Source of the DNA: Coleophoma eucalyptorum
Taxonomy: Eukaryota; Ascomycota; Leotiomycetes; Helotiales; Dermateaceae
Reading direction: 5' to 3'
DNA: 64,000 nt
Assembly (NCBI GenBank): GCA_026120035.1
Contig: JALRME010000014.1
Coordinates: forward strand, 248,001-312,000
Position numbers and translations under genes: made by a program. This document shows positions 1-8,887 of this stretch, one piece after another. Within the stretch, counting starts at the first letter, position 1, and each line of letters opens with the position of its first letter. The notes beneath the pieces were generated by a model that was given only the letters and a program-made list of their open reading frames with translations, did no database searches and was not told where the DNA came from.

Positions 1-496
1 GCGTATACGTACTTCTCAATAACCACTTTCCAATAACAGGTAGATCTTCGACGGGATCGGATCCCGACAAGATTCCGCTGATTTAGAATCCTATATGCCA
101 AGCTTAAATCGATCTCTAAGCCTACAACCTTCGGAGGATCTGAAAGTATGGTAGGTAGGATGAAGTTAGAAATGAACCCTTGTATAGATAAGACGTGGGG
201 TTGGAAGGTCGTCCTGGGCTTAGGCTTCTTTCCATTGGAGCATAAAGCTTATTCTAATAAACGATCGCGAGGTCCTCGTCTCTTCATTCTCCTCCCATCA
301 TATTGCCTGTATCCTTAAAGCCTCGGTGCATCAATCGAATGAGGTTGAAGCTTGGTGGATTCAGGCTGTCACAATCTTTCGACTTATTACCCCAACTCAA
401 CTCAATCTCACGTCGCTGCGCGGACATCGTCCCCAAAGCGCAACACCAAGCGTTAGCTTCTGAGCCTGCATCGTTCTAGACTCGCAAAGTGGAATC
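1..496. other. 5' flank, no gene seen
   Basis: No convincing coding region. It is the upstream flank of the DUF885 gene and probably holds its promoter and leader. A small reverse-strand frame overlapping its end is a shadow. Confidence 0.6.
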
Positions 497-2194
497 ATGC
501 GTCTCAAGATGGATCGAGTCCCTAAGGACATGGGAAACCTATCATTGAGTGACCACGAGGATATGAGAAGTCGGATTGAGCGTGTGACCGAAGACCTTAA
601 CGACATAAATCTCTTCTACAATATCGATTATTCCGGAATCAGGAAAGCTAGGTTACAAACCTTTCTATCGCAAAGTCTCGATGAACTCAAGGAGGCACCA
701 TTCAGCACATTCGATCAGCAGAACCGAATTGATTATTTGCTGCTCAAAAATTATCTGAACCGACAACTCGATCAATTGGATCTTGATGTGGCAAAGGACA
801 AGACTTCGGAAGTATTACTACCTTTTGGGCCAACCATTTTGAAGCTATGTGAGGACCGTCAGCAAATGAAGCAGATTGATGGGAAGAAGGCTGCCCAGGA
901 TGTATTTGAGATCGGGAAGCAAATCCTGGCGATGAAAGGAAAGGTCGAACGAGAGGAAGTCAAGATCAGTAAGACGAGTGCATTTCGCGCTTCGAATACG
1001 GTTGAAAAATTAAAATCACATCTCGATGAGTGGTATGGCTACTACAATCGCTACGATCCGCTCTTCACCTGGTGGCTTGCGGAACCTTATGTCAAAGTCA
1101 CTCAAGAACTCACACAGTATGCGGCTTCAATCAAGGAGGAATTAGTGGGAATCAGGCCAGAGGAGAAAGATGCCATTATTGGTGACCCAATTGGTCGCGA
1201 TGGCCTTCTAAATGATCTGGAAGCAGAGAAGATCCCGTACACGCCAGAAGAGTTACTCAAGATCGGCGAGCTTGAATATGAATGGTGTGAAAAAGAGATG
1301 ATCAAGGCATCGCAAGAATTAGGATATGGCGACGACTGGAAGAGTGCTTTGGAGTATGTGAAGGATTTATATGTGGAACCTGGTAAACAAACACAACTTG
1401 TCCTTGATCAAGCAACCGAAGCCACAGAATATGTGAAGAAATACGATCTCATTACCGTTCCTCCCGTATGCGAGGAAACATGGCGGATGTTCATGATGTC
1501 TCCGGAAGCACAGAAAGTCAATCCATTTTTCCTCGGCGGAGATTCAATCATCGTCTCATATCCCACGGATACTATGTCACACGACCAGAAGCTAATGAGT
1601 ATGCGTGGAAATAACATTCACTTCTCCCGGGCTACTGTCTTTCACGAGCTTATCCCAGGACATCATTTGCAGCTCTATATGAACGCACGATATCGTCCAT
1701 ATCGGCAGATCTTTGAAACGCCTTTCTCTATCGAAGGCTGGAGTCTGTATTGGGAGATGATCCTTTGGGATGACGAGCGCTTCGTCAAGTCACCAGAGAA
1801 CAGAATTGGAATGCTCTTTTGGAGGATGCACCGCTGTGCACGCATCATTTTCTCTGTCAAATTTCACCTTGGCCAGATGACCCCACAAGAATGTATTGAT
1901 CTCCTTGTAGACTGGGTTGGTCACGAACGTGCTACCGCTGAGGGAGAGGTCCGAAGATCATTTGCAGGAGACTATTCACCTTTGTATCAAGCTGGCTATA
2001 TGATTGGAGCTTTGCAGTTGTACTCGTTACGCCAGGAGCTGGTTGTTCCCGGAATAATTACCGAGAAGCAGTTTCATGACCGTATTATGAAGGAAAACCA
2101 GATGCCGGTTGAGTTTATGAGGGCATTGATAAAGAATTTACCGCTGAAACCAGATTTCAAACCGACCTGGAGATTCTACAAGAACCTTGAATAA
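497..2194 (+). CDS. DUF885 family zinc metallopeptidase-like protein
   Basis: Single-exon gene of 565 residues. The family (PF05960, mostly bacterial) is regarded as gluzincin-like metallopeptidases, although few members have a tested substrate. Visible hallmarks are the zinc-site motif HELIPGHH at residues 383-390 (two metal-binding His and the catalytic Glu384) and the downstream EGW motif with Glu413, the expected third ligand. The protein has no signal peptide or membrane segment, so a cytosolic role is likely. The first ATG (497) is used; a second ATG five codons on is an equally good start. The gene is intronless, unlike most neighbours, and the family is sporadic in eukaryotes, which is compatible with an old transfer from bacteria. 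Substrate unknown. Confidence 0.85.
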   Translation: MRLKMDRVPKDMGNLSLSDHEDMRSRIERVTEDLNDINLFYNIDYSGIRKARLQTFLSQSLDELKEAPFSTFDQQNRIDYLLLKNYLNRQLDQLDLDVAKDKTSEVLLPFGPTILKLCEDRQQMKQIDGKKAAQDVFEIGKQILAMKGKVEREEVKISKTSAFRASNTVEKLKSHLDEWYGYYNRYDPLFTWWLAEPYVKVTQELTQYAASIKEELVGIRPEEKDAIIGDPIGRDGLLNDLEAEKIPYTPEELLKIGELEYEWCEKEMIKASQELGYGDDWKSALEYVKDLYVEPGKQTQLVLDQATEATEYVKKYDLITVPPVCEETWRMFMMSPEAQKVNPFFLGGDSIIVSYPTDTMSHDQKLMSMRGNNIHFSRATVFHELIPGHHLQLYMNARYRPYRQIFETPFSIEGWSLYWEMILWDDERFVKSPENRIGMLFWRMHRCARIIFSVKFHLGQMTPQECIDLLVDWVGHERATAEGEVRRSFAGDYSPLYQAGYMIGALQLYSLRQELVVPGIITEKQFHDRIMKENQMPVEFMRALIKNLPLKPDFKPTWRFYKNLE

Positions 2195-3186
2195 GGTCGG
2201 AGGTCTGTCATCAAACTAACTATCAAACCAGGACCTTTAAAGTATGTGAAGTTTGTGAACGGGGTCAGTTCAATTTCAGTTATACTGATTTCAGAAGTTA
2301 TCTATAAGCTTAGTTCATTAGGCTTATATCACACCACCCGAGTATAAGGAGACGGAAAATCTTTGCATATAGGATCTACGCTGTTCTCTTGCATTGGATC
2401 ATTGAATGCATGTACAGAAAACTAGAGAATATCGGCTACAGGGTGCGGAAGGACCTCCCGCGTTATGTTATGCATTATTAATGCTTCAATCTTATTATTG
2501 TATATCGTGCTCGTGCCAATGTAACACCAGAGGTAACTCATGATAAGGTAGGGGTTGAGATAACGATGCATATCCAGTGAAGCGTTGTGGCAAATAAGCC
2601 AAAGAGCAGGGGATCAGTTGCAACCTTCCTTCTCCATTGCCTCGGTCGGTGGAGAAGCGTGTCCAGATACTCTAAGTGTTTGGTATTCCCTTATCGGTAG
2701 CTCTGTTACTGCATATACAATGGTGCCCAAGAGCTAGGAAGGAAGGAAGCGTCCTCTGGAAGCATAAGGCCTCTAGGTGCAGTAGCGAGGATTGCCGAGC
2801 GTACAAGCCAGAGAGCGGTTGTCGACATGTGCCAGATACACGAAAATTTTGGGACAAAGACAATGCTATCAAGACATGTGGTTGATGGTGGGACGATTGA
2901 GCTTCTCTTTATTGGTGTTGACGATGTACATGATTTTGATACATGGAGCGCATTTCTCTTCAAGAATTAACTACAGCGCTCAACATCACGATCGGAATCT
3001 CTCGCGATTCGTTGGTTCTGTGGCATTAGGAGTGGCTGGTGTCAGGTAAGTCGCGATGTCAGCACATCTCTGATTGGAAGCTCCTTGGCAACACCTATCG
3101 CACAAATCTGGCGTGGTTGAAGAATACTTCCAAGATTTGGTCCGTCCGGCCGATCCATCCCGTTGTGTCTGAAGCACTTGTGCAAC
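2195..3186. other. Intergenic, no gene seen
   Basis: About 1 kb between the convergent DUF885 gene and the small membrane-protein gene. Several short frames overlap on both strands at 2670-3050 but none resembles a protein family or has consistent splice sites. It should contain both 3' ends. Confidence 0.5.
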
Positions 3187-3516
3187 TCAAGCCTTGTCAT
3201 TATCTCTCTCCACAGTAATGATTCTTGGTAGAGCGGCTTTGTCCTTTTCGGTCGGTTCCATGCCAAACTTTTTCTCTGCAGTGTCAGACAGATATAGTCC
3301 AATTGTTCCCCAAGCCAAAAATCCAAGGCCCACAGTCATTCTCGTCCGCGGCGAGAGGTTGCGAAAGGAGCTGCGGAGGTTGTTAGCAATGCCATACCAT
3401 CTTGTGAGAGGTCCACACTGATCAAAGATTTTCAGAGGTCCAGCTGCTCAGAGCTGAGAAAGTAGTCGAATCTCATTGGAATAGGATAGGGTTGTGACAT
3501 ACGCTAGCATTGACAT
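3187..3516 (-). CDS. Small single-pass membrane protein (75 aa)
   Basis: Two-exon gene: exon 1 is 3503-3516 (five residues begin there), donor GTATGT, then exon 2 is 3187-3400 after a CAAG acceptor; 228 nt in total, in phase. The predicted protein starts MSMLAWYGIANNLRSS, carries a basic stretch (SPRTR), one hydrophobic helix around residues 26-42 (VGLGFLAWGTIGLYL) and a charged C-terminal tail with KKFGMEPTEKDK. The basic N-terminal part followed by a single helix suggests a mitochondrial inner-membrane or ER anchor protein, but this is inference. I recall similar tiny uncharacterised fungal proteins without being able to name one. The alternative acceptor 16 nt upstream (CAG) does not keep the frame with this first exon. 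The function is unknown. Confidence 0.6.
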
Positions 3517-3787
3517 CTTTTTGCGGAGCTTGGAGCTGTTGGGTAAAGTAGCTATGTATGATGATTATCCGGGTCGGCATCAGATTCGTATCCAGCGCGC
3601 TTATTGCGTTTAACGCGCTTACTACCTACCCCGCGACTTTACTAGCTTATCCCTTCCCCTCATTATGCCTTGTTCTGGGTTTCAAGTACCTAATGGTCAT
3701 TATAAATCTTGGAGGTTCTATTTACTAAACGTTTATAAAGAAGCGGGTCAGGAGGGTTTTGTTTGTTATCGACTATCACATTCCAAG

Positions 3788-5155
3788 ATGGACCAGTTGC
3801 CTGCCGAAATCCGCCGGGAGATCCTACAACATTTTGATTTAGGCACTCTGAAAGCAATTCGACAGGTTTCAAAAGACTGGGCAAGTCTCGGAGAAGAATA
3901 TCTGATCAGTTCTACCTTCATCACGTATCTTCACCGAGATGATTTTGGGAGACTTCAAGCTCTTTCTGAACATCCTCGGTTCCCGTCCTACGTCCGAAGA
4001 CTTGAGTTCAATCTGGGAGAGGTCAATGAATACCATGCACGTCACAATACCTACTTTATGCAATATTTACAAGAGCCTGAGTATCGGAACTCGCGTTTGG
4101 CCGAGGCTTGGGCTTATCATGGCGATTTGAAGACATTGAAAGAGGGGTATGCCTCTAAGGTCTGTGATCCTGTGTCTTTGGAAAATACGTTCAAGCGGTT
4201 ACCAAATCTCGAATCCATTGCAGTCTCTTTGCATAACCTGCCAGGCTTTTCAAATGAGCTCTTCCAGGGAATTTGGCGATTTCCAACCACACGAGCATTG
4301 CCGAGGGTTTTGACTTGGGAGAGGTTTACTTCAATATTGACGGCAGTCAGCTGTAAGTGCCTATTTTGTAACCTTGTACGAAATTCTGACCAAGAGAAAG
4401 CCTCGGATATCCAGCTTAAAAGCCTATCGCACGATAGACTACCCTTCGAATTTTTTGCGCAGAGACCGGTGGTAATCTCCCAACTATCTCCAACTTTCAA
4501 TAACTTGCAGTTTCTTAGTCTACAAATTGACTACAGTGACTCTCCGAATGTTGCACATCATCAGATGGGAATGGATAGGCTCTCGCAATTCTTGAGGTCG
4601 GCCCCATTGGTGAAAACTTTACATTTGGTATTCCAAGGCCGCACCAAGATTCTGGCTTCGCCATTATTGTCTGACTTAGAAGCGCATGCAAGATCGGTGG
4701 AAACGCTGTCGCTTGATGAAAAGAAGAAAGATACGGGTAGCCCAACTTTCCCTTTTCTTGAAACTTTGGTACTGGATAAGATAGCAACAACCGAGTTTGA
4801 GCTGGCTGCATTCATCACACGTCATCCTACCTTGCGACGCTTACAACTTGGTGGTCCCGGACTTGTGGCACCTCACCACAGCTCAGATGGAGGCATACAA
4901 TTGACAAGCGGCACCTTCAAAGGGTTATTCACTCAACTGAAGTTCTCACTAGACATTGAGAAATTCAACGCACAAGGAGAATTCCAAGAGGTCGAAAGCA
5001 CCTCACGAATGCAACTTCAACCAGTGTGGAACAAGGAATGGGCGGATCTGAAACTGCATGAGAAGGTTGAGACGAAATTTTTTGAGGATTTCATTGTTAG
5101 GAAGGTCCCCTGGGATCCAAATTGGATGGAGGGGGTTAGCCAGGCTGAATTATGA
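3788..5155 (+). CDS. F-box protein
   Basis: The F-box (LPAEIRREILQHFDLGTLKAIRQVSKDW) begins four residues after the ATG at 3788, so that start is preferred over the in-frame ATG at 3665, which would add 41 unrelated residues. From 3788 the protein is 455 residues. The rest has leucine-rich, irregular repeats (for example at NLQFLSLQID and TLVLDKI), typical of fungal F-box proteins that present substrates to an SCF (Skp1-Cullin1) ubiquitin ligase. A stretch at 4353-4400 has a GTAAGT donor, a CTGAC branch-like site and an AG acceptor and is 48 nt, a multiple of three; removing it would replace a Cys-rich insert with a smooth join (AVSSSDIQ), so it may be a retained-frame intron. The substrate is unknown. 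Confidence 0.8.
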   Translation: MDQLPAEIRREILQHFDLGTLKAIRQVSKDWASLGEEYLISSTFITYLHRDDFGRLQALSEHPRFPSYVRRLEFNLGEVNEYHARHNTYFMQYLQEPEYRNSRLAEAWAYHGDLKTLKEGYASKVCDPVSLENTFKRLPNLESIAVSLHNLPGFSNELFQGIWRFPTTRALPRVLTWERFTSILTAVSCKCLFCNLVRNSDQEKASDIQLKSLSHDRLPFEFFAQRPVVISQLSPTFNNLQFLSLQIDYSDSPNVAHHQMGMDRLSQFLRSAPLVKTLHLVFQGRTKILASPLLSDLEAHARSVETLSLDEKKKDTGSPTFPFLETLVLDKIATTEFELAAFITRHPTLRRLQLGGPGLVAPHHSSDGGIQLTSGTFKGLFTQLKFSLDIEKFNAQGEFQEVESTSRMQLQPVWNKEWADLKLHEKVETKFFEDFIVRKVPWDPNWMEGVSQAEL

Positions 5156-5884
5156 CGACGAAACGTGCTTCGCCTTTGATAATGTCGAGATGCTACTTAA
5201 ACTCTCCTTTTTCTCCAACTACTAGGTAGATTCTCGAGAGCGAAGCACCTTAACTTTAAAGACTGCTGGGACTTATTTTACCGTATTCTGCCATGCTTTC
5301 CATATAATGTATATTGGGAAGAATGGCTGAAGAAGTAGAAATGGGTGATGGGGAGTACCTAGCATTATTGATCTATACTTAACTAGACAATGGAAATGAT
5401 CTTTATGAAATTCACGCAATATCTAAATCTTATATACTCATCTTTTGCTTTTGCTTAAGCTATGAAGTATTGTGGTAGGCTGGCTTCGCGACTTACAATA
5501 TAATTCTATGATGTAAAATCTCAGAAATATAATTCCTCAGATCCTATAATATTAAGCCATCCTATCCTTTGGTCAATGAATTGTGTTTTATTTAGTATAG
5601 GGTTGTTTAGCACCTAGAACCATATCTCATGTCATAAAATAAAATTCTACTTCCTTGCAGATGAGTACAAAGTGGCACAACACCCCCCCCCCTTCTTTGG
5701 CTCAAACCAACCTAAGTAGATAGATCAAATAAGCAATGAGCACGAACCCCTCTCGCTTAGATCCCTTAGAAGAAGTGTAGACGACAACCAAAGATCAACC
5801 GCTAGCGCCAGCTCTCGCGTTAACACAAATCCAAAAGCGATATATATTCAAATAAGATTTATGCCTCCAACAACAAGTAACTCA
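5156..5884. other. Intergenic, AT-rich with a C10 tract
   Basis: About 730 nt between the F-box gene and tRNA-Leu. It is AT-rich, holds a run of ten C at 5683-5692, and has no supported gene. Confidence 0.6.
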
Positions 5885-6003
5885 GGACAGATGGCCGAGC
5901 TGGTTATGGCGCCAGGTTAAGGTCCCATCCTTAATTCGCATTCAGCAATGAATACAATCTCCTGGTCACGAAAGTGGCGTGGGTTCGAGTCCCACTCTGT
6001 TCA
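5885..6003 (+). tRNA. tRNA-Leu(AAG): tRNA-Leu (anticodon AAG), with intron
   Basis: The acceptor arm GGACAGA (5885-5891) pairs with TCTGTTC (5996-6002), discriminator A6003. The D-arm starts TGGCCGAG, as in eukaryotic leucine tRNAs. Anticodon stem CCAGG (5912-5916) pairs with CCTGG (5961-5965); the loop reads TTAAGG and the anticodon AAG lies at 5919-5921. A 37-nt intron (5923-5959) sits at the canonical position one base 3' of the anticodon. A long class II variable arm (TCACGAAAGTGG) and the T-arm GTGGG-TTCGAGT-CCCAC complete the fold. It decodes CUU (and CUC if A34 is modified to inosine). Confidence 0.95.
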
Positions 6004-7396
6004 AGAGAAAATTTCTTTTTTTGCACCTTTCCTTTTTTTATTTGTCTAAGCAATTCACAATTTTGCAACCTGCCGACCTCTGCTTTGCTTTTGGATCTCT
6101 AAGGAACTTAGGCCCCCCCCAAACATTAATTACTTTATCTTTTTGTCACTTTTACATGGGGGGGGGGGGTTTATGGCTCTGTAAGGACATGCTCAGGTAG
6201 GGTTCAAGAGCATCGATGTAGGCGATATGTGGGTTGTGAAAAATTAGACGACGGGATTTTCTTTCCTCGTCAAGCGAGCTTCCGGGCGGAGATCCTTTGG
6301 GGGGTTGAGATCCACTATTCACGTGAAGATACTACTTGACTGGATCACTACTCTGTACTTTATTAATCGTTCACGGTCTCTTGAAATTAGTTGGCTGTTT
6401 CTTTTCTAGAAGAGGTGGTTGTTAGACTGTTCTGAAGTTTGCAAGGTTAGAAGAGATATTGTCCACAAGGAATCCTAGCATTGTTATTTACGAACTGCCT
6501 GCCTATACATGGCATCTTGTATGCACGGCATGCTTTGTAGTCCTTTCTAATGCTGGCGCTCGTATATATCCTTGGTATATAACCATTTAGGAGATTCTAC
6601 AGAGCTGAAAGTACTATAAACATACGCACAACACCCCCCTCACAAGACATTAAAGCCCAGCTGCGTCTGTTATTATTCCTGAATACACAGACCGGCTCTA
6701 GTAGTGCCTATAGATATGAATATCACCCAGCAGGAAGGCAGGTATCCGCACTGCCAATCTTTTCTCAAACTGCTCCAGAAGCAACCTCACAACATGCGTA
6801 GCTAGCAATTTAAAGATTTCCATGATACCCAATTTAACATCTCACCAGATCTCAAAAATTCTCTCATGCTTTTATCTCCTAGTAATCTAAAAACTTGGGT
6901 AGTTTTTCAACTGTCTTGTCCAAAAAGCCTTTCTATAGAAACATCTCGGTCTTCCTTTCTATATTTTTAAGCTATATAAGGCACCATCTAGAAACTAAGT
7001 CAAGGACTTTATGATCCTATATCCGTTTGAAAGCAACTCCCTGCTCATTTTTTGTCGTTCCATCCCAACACTTAAAAACTGCTGCAGCAGTTGCAATACT
7101 TGAAGGAGGTGATCATTTTGGAGACACTCATGAGGAGAACGAGGAAGTTCATCAGCTAGTAGAAATTGTGGCTTGTTGCATAGGACATCCGAGTGGAGCA
7201 GGGTGTAAGGGCGCCAGCTGATGGTCATTCATGTCCAACACGTAGAAGTATGTAGGGAGGTTTTTGAAAACAATACTGATCTTTGTGGTATCCCCAGCCC
7301 AATGAACAAGCACTTTACGCCATCTATAATCCTACAATTTCCCAATTCCCCACGTATACAACAGATCAAGTCTTTAAATTCATGAAACAGTTCAGC
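6004..7396. other. Intergenic, no supported gene
   Basis: About 1.4 kb between tRNA-Leu and the 3' end of YIP4. Short frames at 7027-7221 and 7283-7579 lack family resemblance, and the second is antisense to YIP4. Homopolymer C and G runs occur at 6113-6167. Confidence 0.5.
6113..6167. repeat. C8 ... G10 homopolymer pair (possible hairpin)
   Basis: Eight C at 6113-6120 face ten G at 6158-6167 across a 37-nt AT-rich spacer. The two runs are complementary and could form a GC stem. It lies about 110-165 nt downstream of the tRNA-Leu gene. Confidence 0.7.
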
Positions 7397-8422
7397 TCAA
7401 CTAATGAAGCACAAACAGCCCAAGCCAAGATAGAAGACAAAGAGAGGATAAACAGCAATGCCGACGCGGTTCTTGACAACCCCACTTCCGCCAAGGATAC
7501 TGACTCCGGCTGCAAGGGACCAAAGAATAAGCACGACGTAGACTGGAATTCTGGGAATGGTTGGGAGACCAAGTGCTGAGAGAAGTGAGGCGATGACCAG
7601 AGGGAAAAGTGTGTAGCCAATGATGCAAACGCTTTGCGCAAAGGAGCTGTGATTATTAGCGCTTTCCAATCAAGGGAGGCGAATCAAGGGGGACGGGGAA
7701 CTTACATATTTCCCCCCAGTAGCTTGATCTGCATAGTAACCACAGCCTCACCAATCCAAACCATTGCAAAGACACCCGAGAAAACGACGCTCTTCTGCTC
7801 AGGTCTCGCATTGAAGCTCAAGAGCATACTCAAGCACAAACAGAACACCAAAGGACCCCAAAGATCCCAGTCTCGGAGCCCCTCACTCATATTCCCTTGG
7901 CTTAGCAGATGGTCTGCATCCATAGCTCTACCAGCCATACCAACAAGCTCCTCTCGGGCGCCACTGATACCCGCACCTCTCAGATTCTCGAATGCGCCAC
8001 GGAACGAAGTTGTGCCATCAAGCATGGAGCCACCGAACAAGTATTTCGGATACAGCACCTCGCGCATCTTGGACCAGACGGCAAGGAGATCACGACGCAG
8101 CGTCTCCCAAACACTTTCGTCGATTGTATTAGTTGGCGCGCGTCGATCTTCACCAGGAAAGCGAGAGGTCAGGTAGTTCTCGTTCAGCGGGCGGGAACTC
8201 GAGCCAGTAGTGATATTACCGGTAAGAGGAGCGCGAGAAGACTGAGAGGTACTGTGGTTCAGCGGTTGGAGGGGATCATCCAGGTCGTCTAGGCCAGCTG
8301 TACTTCGTTAGCTACGGCCTGGAGTGTACACAAGCTTTCTTACCATCATCAGGATCGATCATGTCGCCATCTTCGACTTGGGGCTCATGATAATGTTCGT
8401 AGGGATTGGATGACGAAGCCAT
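7397..8422 (-). CDS. YIP4: Yip1-domain Golgi membrane protein, YIP4/YIPF6-like
   Basis: Three exons: 8344-8422, 7706-8297 and 7397-7646; GTAAG-type donors and phases agree. The product starts MASSSNPYEHYHEPQ, has a soluble, acidic N-terminal region and then the multi-span Yip1 domain. The middle carries the family block LRDWDLWGPLVFCL followed by LLGGNISFAQSVCIIGY, which matches YIPF6/Yip4 closely, and the remaining hydrophobic helices reach the C-terminus (GLGCLCFIS). Yip1-family proteins sit in ER-Golgi membranes, bind Rab/Ypt GTPases and help form or maintain transport vesicles. The gene is in tandem with EED with a 465-nt gap. The window also has a YIP5-type paralogue at 21.8-22.7 kb. Confidence 0.9.
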
Positions 8423-8887
8423 GGTTTTGGATTTGGAATAAACTGAGAGAATTGTACGGCACTGGCCCCTCGAAAGTTGATCTGTGCTGTTGGAGCTCCT
8501 AAATTCCACGTATCTGGAGAGCTGTCATGGCTTGAGATCGGCCGCTAGCTTAGCTGACGTAAGTTGACACGCTAAGGGGAGAGCACCGGCCTATGTAGCA
8601 CATTTGCTCTCAATCACGAGCTCCACGAAGTACTCTTGATAGTATTTAAATTTTACAACGCATCACTCATGCAATGATTTTTGTTGACTAGAGCACAGCT
8701 TGTATGTGGCCTTTGGAATTTTCTATTTTAGTATCATTTGACGCTTAAATGGCGTTGTGCCTAAGGCACGACATAAATATATTAACTCGCTTCAGTGGTT
8801 TGTCATAGCCCCAAACGAAATACCGCAACCTTTGCTCTATGGTACCGAAGGGAAGCCACAAATTCTCCTGGAGTAATTCTCTAGATA
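8423..8887. other. Intergenic between EED and YIP4
   Basis: A 465-nt gap containing the 3' end of EED and the promoter of YIP4. No coding signal. Confidence 0.6.

Noticed and set aside
4353..4414. 62-nt intron (GTAAGT to TATCCAG) in the F-box gene
   Set aside because: It would shift the frame into an immediate stop; only the 48-nt alternative keeps the frame.
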